Source: Excoecaria cochinchinensis (taxonomy: Eukaryota > Streptophyta > Magnoliopsida > Malpighiales > Euphorbiaceae). Taken from it: a stretch of DNA of 64,000 nt. Position 1 is the stretch's first letter; the number at the start of each line of letters is the position of its first letter. Both the position numbers and the translations under genes were made by a program. Below are positions 46,401-58,742 of this stretch, piece after piece. The notes beneath the pieces were generated by a model. It worked only from the letters and a program-made list of their open reading frames with translations, was not told the origin of the DNA and did no database searches. The stretch spans positions 7,684,501 to 7,748,500 of the forward strand of contig CANTUQ010000081.1 of the NCBI GenBank assembly GCA_947683425.1, written 5' to 3'.

Positions 46401-47218
46401 TTTCTCTTGCAGCTTTAACAGTTACCACCTCCCCTTCATGTGGTATCTAGATCATCCGGTGCAGGGTAGAAGGCACTCCTCCCAACTTGTGAAACCATGG
46501 CCTTCCAAGTAGAGCTGAAAAATTCGCAAGGATAGGCAAGACCACAAATTCTGCCTCCATTTCAATAGGCCCAGTTTTGACTAGTACCCTGAAAGTTCCT
46601 AATGCTTATCTCTGGGAGTTATCATTGGCTATGATGGTCAGATCAAACTTGCTCATTATACTTTCATCTAACCCAAAAGCCTGGAGTGCCACTGAAGGGC
46701 AGACATTTATGGATGAGCCATCATCAACAATGACGCAAGTAGTGTGCTTATCATTAATCTATGCCTTGATATACAGTAGCCAATTGTGATTATGGTCTTC
46801 AGCTGGCAAGTTGGCGTCAGAATACACCAAACTCTCTCTTAAACGGATGGCAAAATTATAGTGGAAACAATAGACTCACACAAGGCCTTAACTAACTTCT
46901 GCCTGTGTGAAGGGGACTATCTCAAAAGGTCCCAAATGGATATTTGAGCCGCAGTCTTTTTCAATTACTTCATTATTGGATTCTTTTTCGGCTCTTTTTC
47001 TACTGGTGTTTGCGCTGGATCCTGCAATTTCTCCACTTCTGGAGCCACCCTTCCACTTTGATTTACAGCTCCGACTCTCTTATCCTCTTCCTCTGAATCC
47101 CACGGATCCATAAATTCTTTACCTTTCTCTTCTTCTTCATCTTCTTCTCCACTCTCACTAGTGAACCAACAATCTACCATCGCCACGGGAATTCCTTCTT
47201 CACTTGCCTCAGGGCGAG
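43436..47218 (-). pseudogene. pol: Element F: decayed Tat-type gag-protease to RNase H fragment
   Basis: Minus strand, from protease to the RNase H/integrase spacer. Acidic linker with ESGEEDEEEEKGKEF (47186-46965); protease C-terminal part and G-patch-like motif (46301-45981, HFLLRASLGKNLQGL); pre-RT linker (45663-45304); reverse transcriptase (45201-44173, FVDGYIGY, catalytic YVDDMMIKS); RNase H (44055-43780, FFDGAVNSKGAG, FGDSSLVI). Several frameshifts and stops. The right end is where D inserted; the left end is where G inserted. More diverged from B and D than these are from each other. Confidence 0.85.
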
Positions 47219-49611
47219 TGATACCTGAGGCAGTCCAGATCAGAGTTACTCGATGAAGAGACTAACGTCTATTTTCAGACAAATGGATGGAAATCGGGAG
47301 TTTTCATTCTTCGGTTTTACAAGGATTGAGGATTTTTCTTAGTAACAGGAGGTTTCAGATGGTCAAAACTTTGAAAATGGAAATCTTGGTCAACCGACAG
47401 GATACCCGTCTGTAGTGGGATGCCCGTCGCTCGCGCGAGAGACCCATCTCTTGCGATGAGCACAGGCTGTCGCTCGGTAGTGGGGCCCATCTCTTGCGAT
47501 TGAGCGGCGCCCCTCGCTCATTCGAGCGACTCCCACTCCTCACGAGAGACAGGCTTCGCTCGCTTCCGAATCCCATAGGTGGACCGCCGGTCAAAAGACC
47601 TAATGTACCCCTCCGACAGACGCCCGTCAGTAGCCCACAGACGCCCGTCGGTCGATGATCTTTCAGTTATTCTCACGGGATTTCCCGGGATTTTGTTAAG
47701 ATTTCCTAGATTTATCAAATATTTTCCAAATCTTATCAAAATCCTCTAAATCTTTTTAAATATTTTTGAATATTAGATTTGATTTTGTGAATATTCTGGA
47801 AATCGATTCGGTTTTGATTTGATTTTAGAAATATTTTTCAAATTTAAATCTTAAATTTGAATTTATTGGAATTATCTTTTAAACTCTATAAATAGGGGAT
47901 AAAACCTCATTATTCGTGGGGGAAAATTTGAGGTTAGAAATTTTGGAAGAAAATTAAATCTTAGCAGTTTTTCACAGAGATTTTATTTTCACATTTTATA
48001 AAAGAATTCTCTTTCAAGATTTCTTCTTTCTCTCATTTTTTATGTCCGAATTAAGCTAATTCGAGGTAACAAAATCCATTCGTTTCTATCCAATTTAGCT
48101 ATTCCCGACATTTAATTGTTATCAAAATTTCGAGAAAGAAAAATATAATTTTCTTTTCTTGATTCATTTTCAAAATACGATTTTTGTAATCAAATATCTC
48201 CTGAAATCACGCAATCACGGATCAATCCTTGTAGAACTCGACGATTCGAAATCACTCAACATTCACCTTTAAAGGTAAAATCCAAGGGTAAACATTTTGG
48301 ATTTATCATTTGTGTAGTTTAATTATTTTACACTAATTTTATAAATAAAATTTTCATTTATTAAAAATCAAAATCAATTTTTTGAACTTTTTCATTTTAA
48401 TTTCAGAGTCAAAGGTGACCGACGGGTGGAAAAACCACCAACGGCCATCGCTCACGCGAGCGACGGGCCATCGATGGTTATTGCTTCCACCGCTGGTCAA
48501 CCCAGGGACGCCCGTTGGTCACGAGTATTGGGCCGTCCCTGGGCCTTTTCTCCTCTATATCTTTTCTTTCTCCATTTTTACTTATTATCTTATGGTTTTC
48601 ATGGCTATTTCACATTTTTTATTGATATTTAACTTCTAGCATTTTATTTTGCTCTTAATTTTGACACTAACATGGTTTTCATTTTTTGTGAGTTTTATTT
48701 GACTATTTTTGGTGGATTTGGGATTGTTAAATGATGGCTATTACAATGATCTGAGGATCCTCACCCGGGTTCATTCTTCAACCTTATCCTTTTTTATCAT
48801 ATTTATTTATTATTGTTGTAAATATTATTTTAATCCCGCTAAAATAAAATGGCCAAATATTTTATAGTAATTGAATTGGGATTTTCATTACTAACTGAGG
48901 ACTAATGTCCTATTTTTTAGCCAAATAAAATTGACATTTTAAACTTGTTTTTAATAAATGTGCATGCCAGGACCAATGTCTTCATCTTTAATGAATTTTC
49001 CGATTTGTGTATGATTCGCATGTTATTTACAGTGGGGGTTGTATTCCGCCTCTAGTTTTGTTGTAATTTATGTTCATAATTTTTTATTTTATGCCCATTT
49101 ACTGCTTTTCTTGTATGGATGACTTGCGCTTTAATTAATTGCATTGAATGAGAAATTGGATGAAATGATAAATTCAAAAATCAGTTATAATATTAACCAA
49201 GGTATGAATAAATGAGAAGTCCCGAACCTACTCTGGTCTTAGGCCCAACGAGATTAGAGGACCATCTCAATGTTCCATTGGGATGGGGTCTACAAAATGT
49301 CTCCTGTTGCCCACAAGAAGGCCTAATTTGCATAATCCTAGGCTCCACGAGGTTAGAGGATCACTCCAAAGTTCTATTGGGGTGGGGACTCCAAAATATC
49401 TCCGGCTTGCCCAAAATGGATGCATATGCGCTGTCTTAGGCTCACTAAGGTTAGATGACTTTTTCCAATGTTCTATTGGGTGGCGACTCCAAGAAACCTC
49501 CTTGTTGCCCAACATAGACGCACTTGTAATCTCTTACAAGTTTTAAAGAACCTCTCTCGAAAGCCCTGAAAGTGGGTCTTTGGGGCGCCCCGAGGTTAGA
49601 CGCGCATCACA
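47219..49611 (+). repeat. Element D 5' LTR (about 2.39 kb)
   Basis: Ends CGCGCATCACA directly before the primer site. It contains CCGTC(G/T)G motifs and GCTCGCGCGAGAGAC-type palindromes (47395-47662), a TATA box (TATAAATAG, 47887-47895), a second motif group near 48415-48480 (GACCGACGGG, GCTCACGCGAGCGAC) and the conserved Tat 3' part. LTR X is a close copy from 47669 on. Confidence 0.88.
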
Positions 49612-49612
49612 G

Positions 49613-49630
49613 TGGCGACTCCGCTGGGGA
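49613..49630 (+). other. Primer-binding site of element D
   Basis: TGGCGACTCCGCTGGGGA, one base after the LTR and one mismatch from that of A. Confidence 0.85.
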
Positions 49631-50398
49631 CAAATACTTGAAACTTCGACTCAAAAATACCTTGGTTAAAAATTACAATTGAATTTTATTTTAAAAATTT
49701 CATCCTCTTTCAAAACTGCATTACATCTCATTAGAGCCTTAGATCTATGCTAGTTTGGTCCCTCTATCAACCCCACTGCATTCCCGAAGCACGACCCTAC
49801 GTTCACTCAATGTAGGGAAGTGTTAAGGATAATCACCAGCCCAAACCTCGTACCGTTTGGTATATCAAATGGAGACCCAACCGTTACGCTCTTAATGAGC
49901 TAGACCCGTTGGCAGGGACCATGCTTGGGTAGACTGAAAATATCATTACCTTGGCCAAAGCTCATGTAATGGAAATAGTTACTTCCCCTAAGCGGTATGA
50001 ACCTTAATACTATGCTTGCTGTATGGATCAATGTATATTGGACAAACCTAGATAATTTGATTGGTCACCTAATTAAAGGTTGTCATGCCCCAATAGACCC
50101 ATGTTAATTTATTCAGACTGCCTAAATATGCAATAATCATAGCCCATGCGCCTGTTCATTAATTAGGAGAGGTTATGCTGCCGGTTTTCCACTGCGCACC
50201 ATACGTGTCCATCGGGTTCCCTGTTAACCCCTGGGCCAATCCCACCTAGAAAAGAGACTATGACCTCATGTGCGGGAGTAACAAGGTTGGAAGGACCCAT
50301 GTGCTTGCATGTGATTTGTGGATATTGCATAGCACGATCATGCATTTTATGGCATTCATGCATCATCCTGACCCGATATGTTCTACAGCCATTATAGA
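49631..50398 (+). other. Element D 5' leader (no gene)
   Basis: Conserved with the leaders of A and B. It ends in a splice-acceptor-like TTCTACAG (50398) before the conserved codons AIIDLPKW of gag. No long ORF. Confidence 0.7.
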
Positions 50399-50433
50399 TC
50401 TGCCTAAGTGGTTAAAAGGTTCTCAGGGGCGGC

Positions 50434-52279
50434 TGCTAACTTCAATTTAGTACTTAGTTTTGTTAGTATTTTCATATGATATTTGGGTTTTTATTTATGT
50501 TTGTTATTGTGTTGTGATTACTTTTGGTTAATTTTGTCAATTTTAGTTAAATTAGATTTTTATGCACTTTGGATAGCATTTTTATAGAGTTTGATCTTTG
50601 ATTGCAGGAATTTTTAGGTATCTTACGGTCACAACCATTTGGTTGTGACCATGACATACAAATCTATTAAAAGCAGTATCCTATTCATACATACCTCACG
50701 GTCACAACCAAATGGTTGTGACCGTGACATAGAAATTCATCCGGCAGATTGCAATAAGAAGGTACTTCACGGTGTCAACACTTCTGGTTATCACCGTGAC
50801 ATGAAAATTTGCAAGAAAGATTGGAGGGCTGAAGTACCTCATGGTGACAACAAATGTCATTGTCATCGTGACATAGAGATATCCAAGACAGTAGCTGAAA
50901 TCAAGCACCTCACGGTGGCAACAAAAATGGTTATCACCGTGACCCCGTCCTATGCATCCAGGCAGAATCGTATCTTCGACAGTCTGACAGTGATAACCAT
51001 TTGGTTGCCACCGTGACCTATAGTGTCTCACGATGACAAGCATTTCATTGTCACCGTGACCCCTCGAGATCTTTACATATCAGATTCCTTTTTGCTGTGA
51101 AGAAAGGGTTATATTTTTAGAGTTTTTTCAAAATAGGGTTTTTTAGATCTGGAATTTTCTAAGCTTTTCTATTGTTCTTAATTTAGGGTTTCAATATTTT
51201 ATTTAGATTTAAATTACAAATCAAGAGAATTACATTAAAAACACATAGATTAATTTCAATACACAGTAATTTTGTTATTCGGATTTCCATAGTTTTGAGC
51301 TATTATCCATCGAAGATTCGAAGAAGACGATTGAAGAACGTGGGATTCAACCGGGATTTCTTTCTCAATTGAATTTTTGGGTTTATTCTTTCATTTTTCC
51401 TCTTAATTTTGTAATGGATCATGAGTAGTCTCATAGTTGTTTGGGGGATCTTTGAATCCCCTACCCGTGATGTGAATCTTGAACATTTTTTGAAATTATA
51501 TATATGAATGAATGGTTTATTTCACTGTTGCCTATTGCTATGTCATGGAATTTATTTCCTCAAGTTATTTTCCAGCCTTGATGAATGATTTCTATCGTAT
51601 ATCTTTGTTGGTTGTTAAGCTTGTATGGATTAAATGCTATGAATGTTTTTACTCAGTTTTCTTTCTTGAATTCTGTATCCTTTGGACTGCTCCGGAATGG
51701 GAATCTAGATATGCAGGATTTTATGGCTTAAGACTAGAGTGAGGAGTGAAATAAATGGGTTTTGGGTTGTTTGGCTCCGGAATGGGAAAGCAAACCAAAC
51801 TTAGGATTTCAGACCCGTGCTTAGGTTAATTATTTGGCTTGGTCCGGAATGGGACGTCATGCAATTAGAGTAGCTTACTTCGGAATAGGACGCTTGGGTT
51901 AAGAGGGTTATCCTGATTTCATTCGTTTATGTTTCTTAAATTAAATTAATTCACATTTGGGTATGGGGTGGATAAGTGAACTCGAGTAACGTTTTTCTTA
52001 TATTGATTTCTTTACTTGTTAAATTTTTGCCATCATTTTATTTTTGCCAAAAATTGCTGTCAGTTTAATTTGATTATTTTACTTGCATAGTTTAGCTATT
52101 TAATTATTCTATTATAATTAATAGATTAATCTTTCACACAATCAAAAATTGGGAATTCTTTAGCATACATTTAATCATCTTAGCTTGTACACACAATCCC
52201 TTGGGTACGATAACTCGGGGTCCTAACTTTACCCCACTTTATTACTTGCCAATTCAGTACACTTGCTGAGATCGCGTCA
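50434..52279 (+). mobile_element. Solo LTR I (1846 bp), possibly Athila-like, inside the gag N-terminus of D
   Basis: Begins TGCTAACTTC and ends GATCGCGTCA. Flanks are GCGGC (50429-50433) and ACGGC (52280-52284), a 5-bp duplication with one change. Gag codons GRL before and RLV after it are contiguous in B and A. It holds a hairpin array (50625-51061) and AT-rich sequence. The ending CACTTGCTGAGATCGCGTCA is reminiscent of Athila-type LTR ends; this assignment is tentative. Confidence 0.78.
50625..51061. repeat. Array of seven hairpins about 72 bp apart in solo LTR I
   Basis: Each unit is an inverted repeat of the form CACGGTNACAA..TTGTNACCGTGAC: near 50625, 50697 (a near-perfect 30-bp palindrome), 50768, 50839, 50911, 50986 and 51028. 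Spacing is 71-75 bp except the last (42 bp). The spacers between the hairpins are unrelated to one another. Confidence 0.9.
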
Positions 52280-52284
52280 ACGGC

Positions 52285-53700
52285 TAGTCAGGAATCCTTT
52301 TTTCGAGCTACCAGAAAGGGTGGAGTATCCAGACACTCCTTCAGTAACCAGCTACGCTACTTCGTCTCAGTTCTCTTTGCACGAAGAAATGGCAAACTCA
52401 CTAAGAGGGACAGATGCCACCAGGACCTTGATAGCTGAGGAAGTAGGTAGAAGGTTCGAAGAGTTTAAGAATAAGATGACGGCTATGATGGCCAACATGG
52501 CTCAGCCACCTGCTCCACAGAACCCACCACCTCCTCTTATGAGAAATAATGAATAAGAGGAGGTCAGAGAAGACCCACAAGAAGAGATATGCCCACCACT
52601 AGTAGACTTAAGAGCTACCATAGTAGGGGCACAGAGGAGAAGGCCAGCCCAAAGGATAGATGATGACTGGGAAGAGGATGAGTACAAAGAAACAGTGTCA
52701 GGGAGAGGGAAGGCACCTCAGAATGAAGAAGCCATCTGGAAGAAGATGGAAGAGAAATTTAAAGTGATGGCAAGGATGCTGACGAGGGGGCGAGGGATGA
52801 ACCCCGAGGATAAGGAGTTGGAAGGGGAAGATCTGATCCCGATGAATTTTAAGATGTCGGACGTCCCCAAATTCGATGGCACTTCCGATTCCACCGTGCA
52901 TATAAAGCAATACTCGCTGGTGATGAAGGGTACTGCTTTAATAAAGAGATAGAAGATTGAATACTTTTGTCTAAGCTTAACTGACCCAGCGGTGGATTGG
53001 TATCATGGGTTAGACCGGAGGACAAAGGAAGATTGAGATTTTCTCACAGAATATTTTCTCAGACAGTACGACTGTAGTACAAGAATGGAGGTGACTTTGA
53101 AAGACCTGGAGTTACTACAGCAGAAGGCGAGCGAGTCTTTCCATGAGTATCCGACCCGATGGAAGAACCGGGTAATGGAAATGAAAAGAAAACCAGATAT
53201 TCAAGATCAGATACGGTTGTTCATTAAAAATGCGAGCCCGTATCTGAAAGATGGACTAAAGATGAAGGGACTGAGAGATTGGGAGTCTTTGAAAGACATC
53301 GCCTTTGAGGCCAAGGGAGAGTACCTTTCGAGAAGGGCGAATAATGAAAGCTTTGCCAAGAAGGGCAGTAGTAGTCAGGGGGCAGGTAGGTCAGCAGGAC
53401 CGAGTAGTGGCACAAGGAAGACAGCATAAGTTTCAGCCACCAACACTGCCCCAAGGCATTTTTTCAATTTAGGAAGGTCTCTATTATGGGTACATCAAAG
53501 GCTGATGAAGGAAAGGAAGTTGCAGCCTTTGCCAGCTCGACCAGCCAGGACTCAGGGTATGACAGGGTACAAGGACAATGAGTACTGCACATATCATCAG
53601 CACACCTGACACACAACTGATAATTGCAAGGTGCAGAGACATGCGATTCAGGACTTAATTGATTCAAAACAGATCACAGACCCAGGGAAGAGAGGGAATC
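52285..53700 (+). pseudogene. gag: Element D gag, with in-frame stops
   Basis: Continues after solo LTR I (RLVRNPFFELPERV). The core-conserved ATG is at 52389 (MANSLRGTD). The gag core is readable (FDGTSDSTVHIKQY, DWYHGLDRR, QYDCSTRMEVTLKDLELL, RKNRVMEMKRKPD-like) in one frame. Stops fall near 52554, 52950, 53035, 53427 and 53608, the last within the zinc-knuckle-like CTYHQHT..TTDNC. Same order and length as in A and B. Confidence 0.86.
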
Positions 53701-55160
53701 AAAAGAAATATGGGTATAACAATGTGCCCCTGCCAATATTTATGATCGTGTCTAGTCTGCCCAAACAGTTTGTATTAAGAGACTTATACGGCATCGATGC
53801 CAACATTGCTATCATAAGCCTCCATGAGGTAAGTGAAGAAGGGCTTCCCGTAGCAGTGATCGACTGCTGGTCCACTGGTGACAGTGGAAATGAGCATGAT
53901 AACAATTCTGAGGATGAAGTGTTTCCCGACCCTTGGGGTTGAAGAAGAAGAGAGGAAGGAGAAGAAGAAGAAGAAGGTAGGAGCTGTGACCCGGAGTGGA
54001 AGGGTAGCTCCAGAGGTAGAAAGGCCACAGGATCCGATAGTTAGCCAAAAAGGAAAAGAGCCGAAAGATGATCCAATCTTGAAGCAGCTGAAAAATACGC
54101 CAGCTCAGATTTTGATATGGGATCTTTTGAGACAGTCTCCATCCCACAAGCAGAAATTAGTGGAGGCTTTGTGTGAAACAACAGTGGTCACGACTATCTG
54201 GCCCACAAAACTGCTAGACATGATAAAAGGAGGAGCTGGGGAAAATGTGGTTTTCACAAGCACTGACCTGTCGGCAGAAGGTCGCAACTATAATCGCCCC
54301 TTGTACATACGGGCACAGATCAACCAAAAGCACACGGCTTGTGTCATGGTGGACGATGGTTCATAAATTAATGTGTGCCCACTAGTGGCGATGGCAGCTT
54401 TCGAGGTGAATGAGGATATGCTGGCTAAGTCCGACCTAACGATCACGGCTTATGACAATTCACGAAGGCAGGCTTTCGGGACATTCAAAGCGGTAGTCAA
54501 GACCGGACCAGTGGAAACGGAAGTGGAGTTTGTAATCCTGCCTATCCTCGCCAACTTTTCAGCCCTTTGGGAAGGCCATGGTTCCACAAGCTGGGAGGAG
54601 TCCCCTCTACTCTACATCAGATGGTCAAGATTCCTCAAAAGGGGCAAGTTGTGACCATAAGGGCTGCAAGGGAGAACCAGGTCTCTATCTTGGAGATTGC
54701 CAGGCAACCTTTTAGTGAATTCCACATCGTTGTGATAGATGGGGAGGAGCAGGTGGAAGGAAGCCCCCAGGTGCTAAATATAATGAAGAGGATGTCATTC
54801 CTCCCTGGCACAGGACTGGGCAAGAACTCTTAGGGATCACCTACGACCATTGCTACTAGAGGTCAGAAGGATAGGAGGGGCCTCGGATATAAGGGTGCCT
54901 TAAAGAAGGGAAAGAAGCCAGTAGGTAAAGTGCCCTATATTAGGAAGAACTTTGTACCAGCCACTACAGTATGTGCCTACATAGGGGAAGCGGAGCCTCA
55001 GTGGGTCGATGGAAGGATTGTACCAGGGTTTGAGGTCTTTAATGATGTTTTCAATTGGGACATCGGATTGATCAAGCCAGCAGAGGGCTTTTGGGGTGAA
55101 GAAATCATGACCAGGGAACAGTTTGGGACCGAGAAGCTCCCGAGGAAGTTATCACTGAGA
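53701..55160 (+). pseudogene. Element D protease region, frameshifted
   Basis: Homologous to B 4918-3420. Frameshifts near 53935 (in a GAAGAAGAAG run), 54566 and 55110, and stops at 54364-54366 and near 54831. Recognisable: ACVMVDDGS at the active site, the GRPWFHKLGGVPSTLHQ flap side, the G-patch-like SFLPGTGLGKNS and ATTVCAYIGEAEPQWVDG. Dead. Confidence 0.82.
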
Positions 55161-57440
55161 GGTTAGTGACTACGCAGCTGAAGGGGAAGGCAATGGTAGA
55201 AGAAGCCACACAGGGGGCCGCTGCAGAGCCTCCAAAAAGCCAGATTGATGCAGAGCCGTCAGCTTCAACAGTTGAGCCGGTGGAAGAAGAAAAAGAGAAT
55301 AGTTTAGATTTTCTTTTTACTCTAGAACTTTTTAATGATGTTAATGGTGTTTTTAGTTTTATCAATAAAGTGAACAATTTTGCTTACTTGTGCGATGTTT
55401 TTTATGATTTCATTATGCATGATCATGATCATAATCCATTTATATTTGATATTGATTCAACTAATGCTACTCCAATTAATCTTGGAACCTTGGAAAATCC
55501 AAAAGAAATCTTGATAGCATCTAACATAACTCCTGAAGAGCGAGAAAAGTTTCAGAGAATATTAAGAAACATGAAAAAGTCTTTGCCTAGACCTAAGAAA
55601 ATATGCCAGGAGTAGACCGGGAAATCGCAGAACACGCCATCCCGACATACCCAGACTATAAGCCTGTCAAGCAGAAATTGAGGAGGCTCTGGCCAGAATG
55701 GGCAGATAAGGTGAAAGAGGAGATTCACAAGCAGATCGAAGCCAAGTTCCTAATGGAGGTACAGTACCCAACCTGGCTGGCCAACGTTGTCCTGATAGCC
55801 AAGAAAAATAGCAAGGTAAGGGTATGTGTAGACTATCGATACTTGAATAAGGCTTGTCCAAAGGATGACTTTCCATTGCCCCATATAGACGTGCTGGTGG
55901 ACAGCGCAGCTGCTTGTATGATGTACGATTTCATGGATGGTTACGCAGGCTACAATCAGATTCTCAATAAGATAGCCGACCAGATTAAAACAGCTTTCAT
56001 CATAGAGTGGGGGACATTCACTTACAGGGTAATGCCTTTCAGTTTGAAGAACGCAGGCGCGACTTATCAAAGAATGGCAACAAGGATTCTAGATGACTTG
56101 ATCCACAAGGAGGTAGAAGTTTTTGTGGATGATATGATGATCAAGTCAGCCACCAGAGAAGGTCACTTCGAGGCTCTAGAAAAGTTCTTTCAAAGAATTG
56201 GTAAGTACAACTTACGGTTAAATCCCAAGAAGTGTATCTTTGGTGTCACCTCAGGGAAGCTGTTAGGACACGTAGTCAGCCAGAGAGGAATTGAAATTGA
56301 CCCAGATAAGGTCAAGGCCATCCGAGAGATGCCAATGCCTCAGAAGGAAAAGGATGTCAGAAGCGTTTTGGGTAAATTACAATATATCAACAGGTTTATC
56401 GCCAAGCTTACTTTGATTTGCGAGCAGATCTTCAAGCTACTCAGAAAAGACCAACCTGTAGTGTGGAACTTAGATTATCAGAGAGCTTTTGACACTATCA
56501 GAGAATATTTGCTGAGTCCACCGGTTCTGAGACCGCCACAGCTAGTCAAGCCGCTTATTCTGTATTTGGCCATTGAAGATAGTTCTAGAGATGCCATGAT
56601 GGCTTAAGAAGATGAGTTCGAGGTAGAATTCGTGGTCTATTACCTCAGTAAGAAGTTCCTGACCTATGAGGTCAAGTATGCAGAAGTAGAGAAGATTTGC
56701 CTCGTGGTAATTTGGGCCTCTAAGAAGTTGAGACACTACTTCCACTCTTACAGGGCACAAGTATTGGCAAAACAGAATGCTCTAAGATACTTGTAGGAAG
56801 CTCCATCCTTACTTGGAAAAATGAGGAGGTGGTTGTTGCTATTACAGGAGTTTAACGTTGAGTACATCACTCGAAAGACTACTAAGGGGCGTGCAGTGGC
56901 AAAGTTTCTAGCTGAGCACCCGATCCAAGGAGACTCATACGAATTCAACTTCCCAGATGAGGACATGGCAGCTATCACGGTTCAAGGTTAGCAGTTACAT
57001 TTTCAAGGTTGGCAGTTACATTTTGACGGGGCTGTAAACAGCAAGAGGGGAGGAGTATGAATTATTCTAACAACCCCAGATGATGAGAAACTCCCATTGG
57101 CTAAGAAGTTAAGATACACGGCCACTTACAATGAAGCTGAGTATGAAGCATGCACCTTCGGGTTGGAAGCATTGATAGCTTTGGGAGAAAAGAACGTGGA
57201 GGTATTCGGAGATTCATCTCTGGTCATTAATCAGATTCGGGGCGAGTGGGCCATTAAAGAAGAGCGGTTGATGCCATACGTCAAACACTTGAAGGATTTG
57301 AGCAATCAGTTCGAAGTATGTACATTCCACTTTGTTCCAAGGGACGAAAATCAATTAGCCGATGCACTCGCAACTCTAGTGTCAATATGGGATAACCCAG
57401 AGGGGGTGGTTATGAAGCCGATTTTGATTTCTAGTTCTTA
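55161..57440 (+). pseudogene. pol: Element D reverse transcriptase and RNase H, with stops
   Basis: Linker (55166-55575, INLGTLENPKEIL), a 1-base loss near 55566, then the reverse transcriptase from 55603 (VCVDYRYLNKACPKDDF, FMDGYAGY, catalytic FVDDMMIKS in place of YVDD). Stops at 56605-56607 and near 56795. RNase H is from 56950 (HFDGAVNSKRGG, EAEYEAC, FGDSSLVI). A 21-bp tandem duplication (56982-57002 and 57003-57023) repeats the codons for FQG(W)QLH just before the catalytic Asp. Confidence 0.88.
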
Positions 57441-58742
57441 GAGGCCTAGATTTGAGTCAAAGCCAGTGATGGATATAGAAGTAGCAGACGGAAAGCCATG
57501 GTATCATGATATCAGAAGTTATCTAGAAAATATGACTTTCCAAGAAAAAGCTACCGAGAAGGATCAGAAGTTGATTCGCAAGCTCTCCACTCAATTCATC
57601 TATATGGACGAGATGTTGTATAAATGACAAGCTGACGGTATTCAATTGAGGTGTCTGGATGAGAAAGAAGCTGAAAAGGTGATGGAGGAAACCCATGCTG
57701 GGGTGTGCGGAGCCCACATGAGTGGCTTAATGCTAGCCAAAAAGATCATGAGATAAGGGTTCTACTGGCTCACCATGGACACGGACTACTCGAAATACAT
57801 AAAATAATGTCAATTATGCCAGCAATACGCAGCTTTGAGGCATTTGCCAGTTTCGGAGTTACACAGTTTGACATCACCTTGGCCGTTCACAGCTTGGGGG
57901 ATCGATATTATCGAAGAAATATGTCCCAGGCCTCCAATGGGCATAGATTTGTCATAGTTGCCATTGACTACTTTACAAAATGGGTAGAGGCGGAATCTTT
58001 CAAAAAGCTTAATGCTCGGGATATGGCCAAATTCATCGAAAAGAACCTGATATGCAGATATGGCCTTCCGTATCATGTCGTATCCGACAATGGAGTCCAA
58101 TTCATGGCTGAAACGAAGAAGTTACTCCAGAGATATGGCATTGAGCATCACAAATCTTCTCCTTATCGTCCGCAGGCTAATTGAGCAGTAGCAGCCGCTA
58201 ACAAGAACGTCAAGAGAATCCTGGCCAAGATGATTCAGAACTATAAGGATTGGGCTGACAAGTTGCCTTTTGCACTCTGGGGGTACAGAATGACCATCAG
58301 AACTTCTACGGGAGCCACGTTGTATTCCTTGGTGTATGGGACAGAAGCAGTACTACCAGTCAAGATAGAGCTAAAATCATTGAGGGTAGTCATGGAAGCT
58401 CAGATTCCGAAAATTGAGTGGGCACAACAGCGGCTGCAACATCTAAACATGCTGGACGAGAGCAGATTGAGAGCTTACTATCATAATCAGGTCTATTAGA
58501 AAAGGATTGCCAGGTCATTCGGAAAGAAGGTCAAGAAACACCCATTGAAGGAAAGGGACTTGGTATTCAAACAAATGAGACCGGGCGCGCCCGATATCAG
58601 AGGGAAATTCAGACCGATATGGGAAGGGCCTTTCATCCTCAAGAAGCTGTTGTCAAAAGGAGCGGCGATTCTGTCAGATAGCGATGGCAATGAATTCAGG
58701 GAGCCGATCAACATGGATAGACTCAAGAGGTTCCATGGCTAA
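57441..58742 (+). pseudogene. pol: Element D integrase, with stops
   Basis: Zinc finger region (GVCGAHMSGLMLAKK, CQLCQQYAALRH) with stops near 57625, 57755 and 57805. A frameshifted stretch spans about 57920-57935. The core is from WGIDIIEE through YFTKWVEAESF, VSDNGVQFMAE and SPYRPQAN, where a TGA (58182-58184) replaces the Gly codon. The C-terminal domain ends KRFHG at 58742. TAG at 58497-58499 stands where C has CAG. Same layout as C and B. Confidence 0.88.

Noticed and set aside
50639..51043. Overlapping ORFs of 125 (+) and 113 (-) codons across the hairpin array
   Set aside because: Both strands are open because of the palindromes; the repetitive translations are a by-product of the array.
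50625..51061. CRISPR-like spacing of hairpins in solo LTR I
   Set aside because: The repeats are variable inverted repeats inside an LTR of a plant element and there are no cas-like genes.
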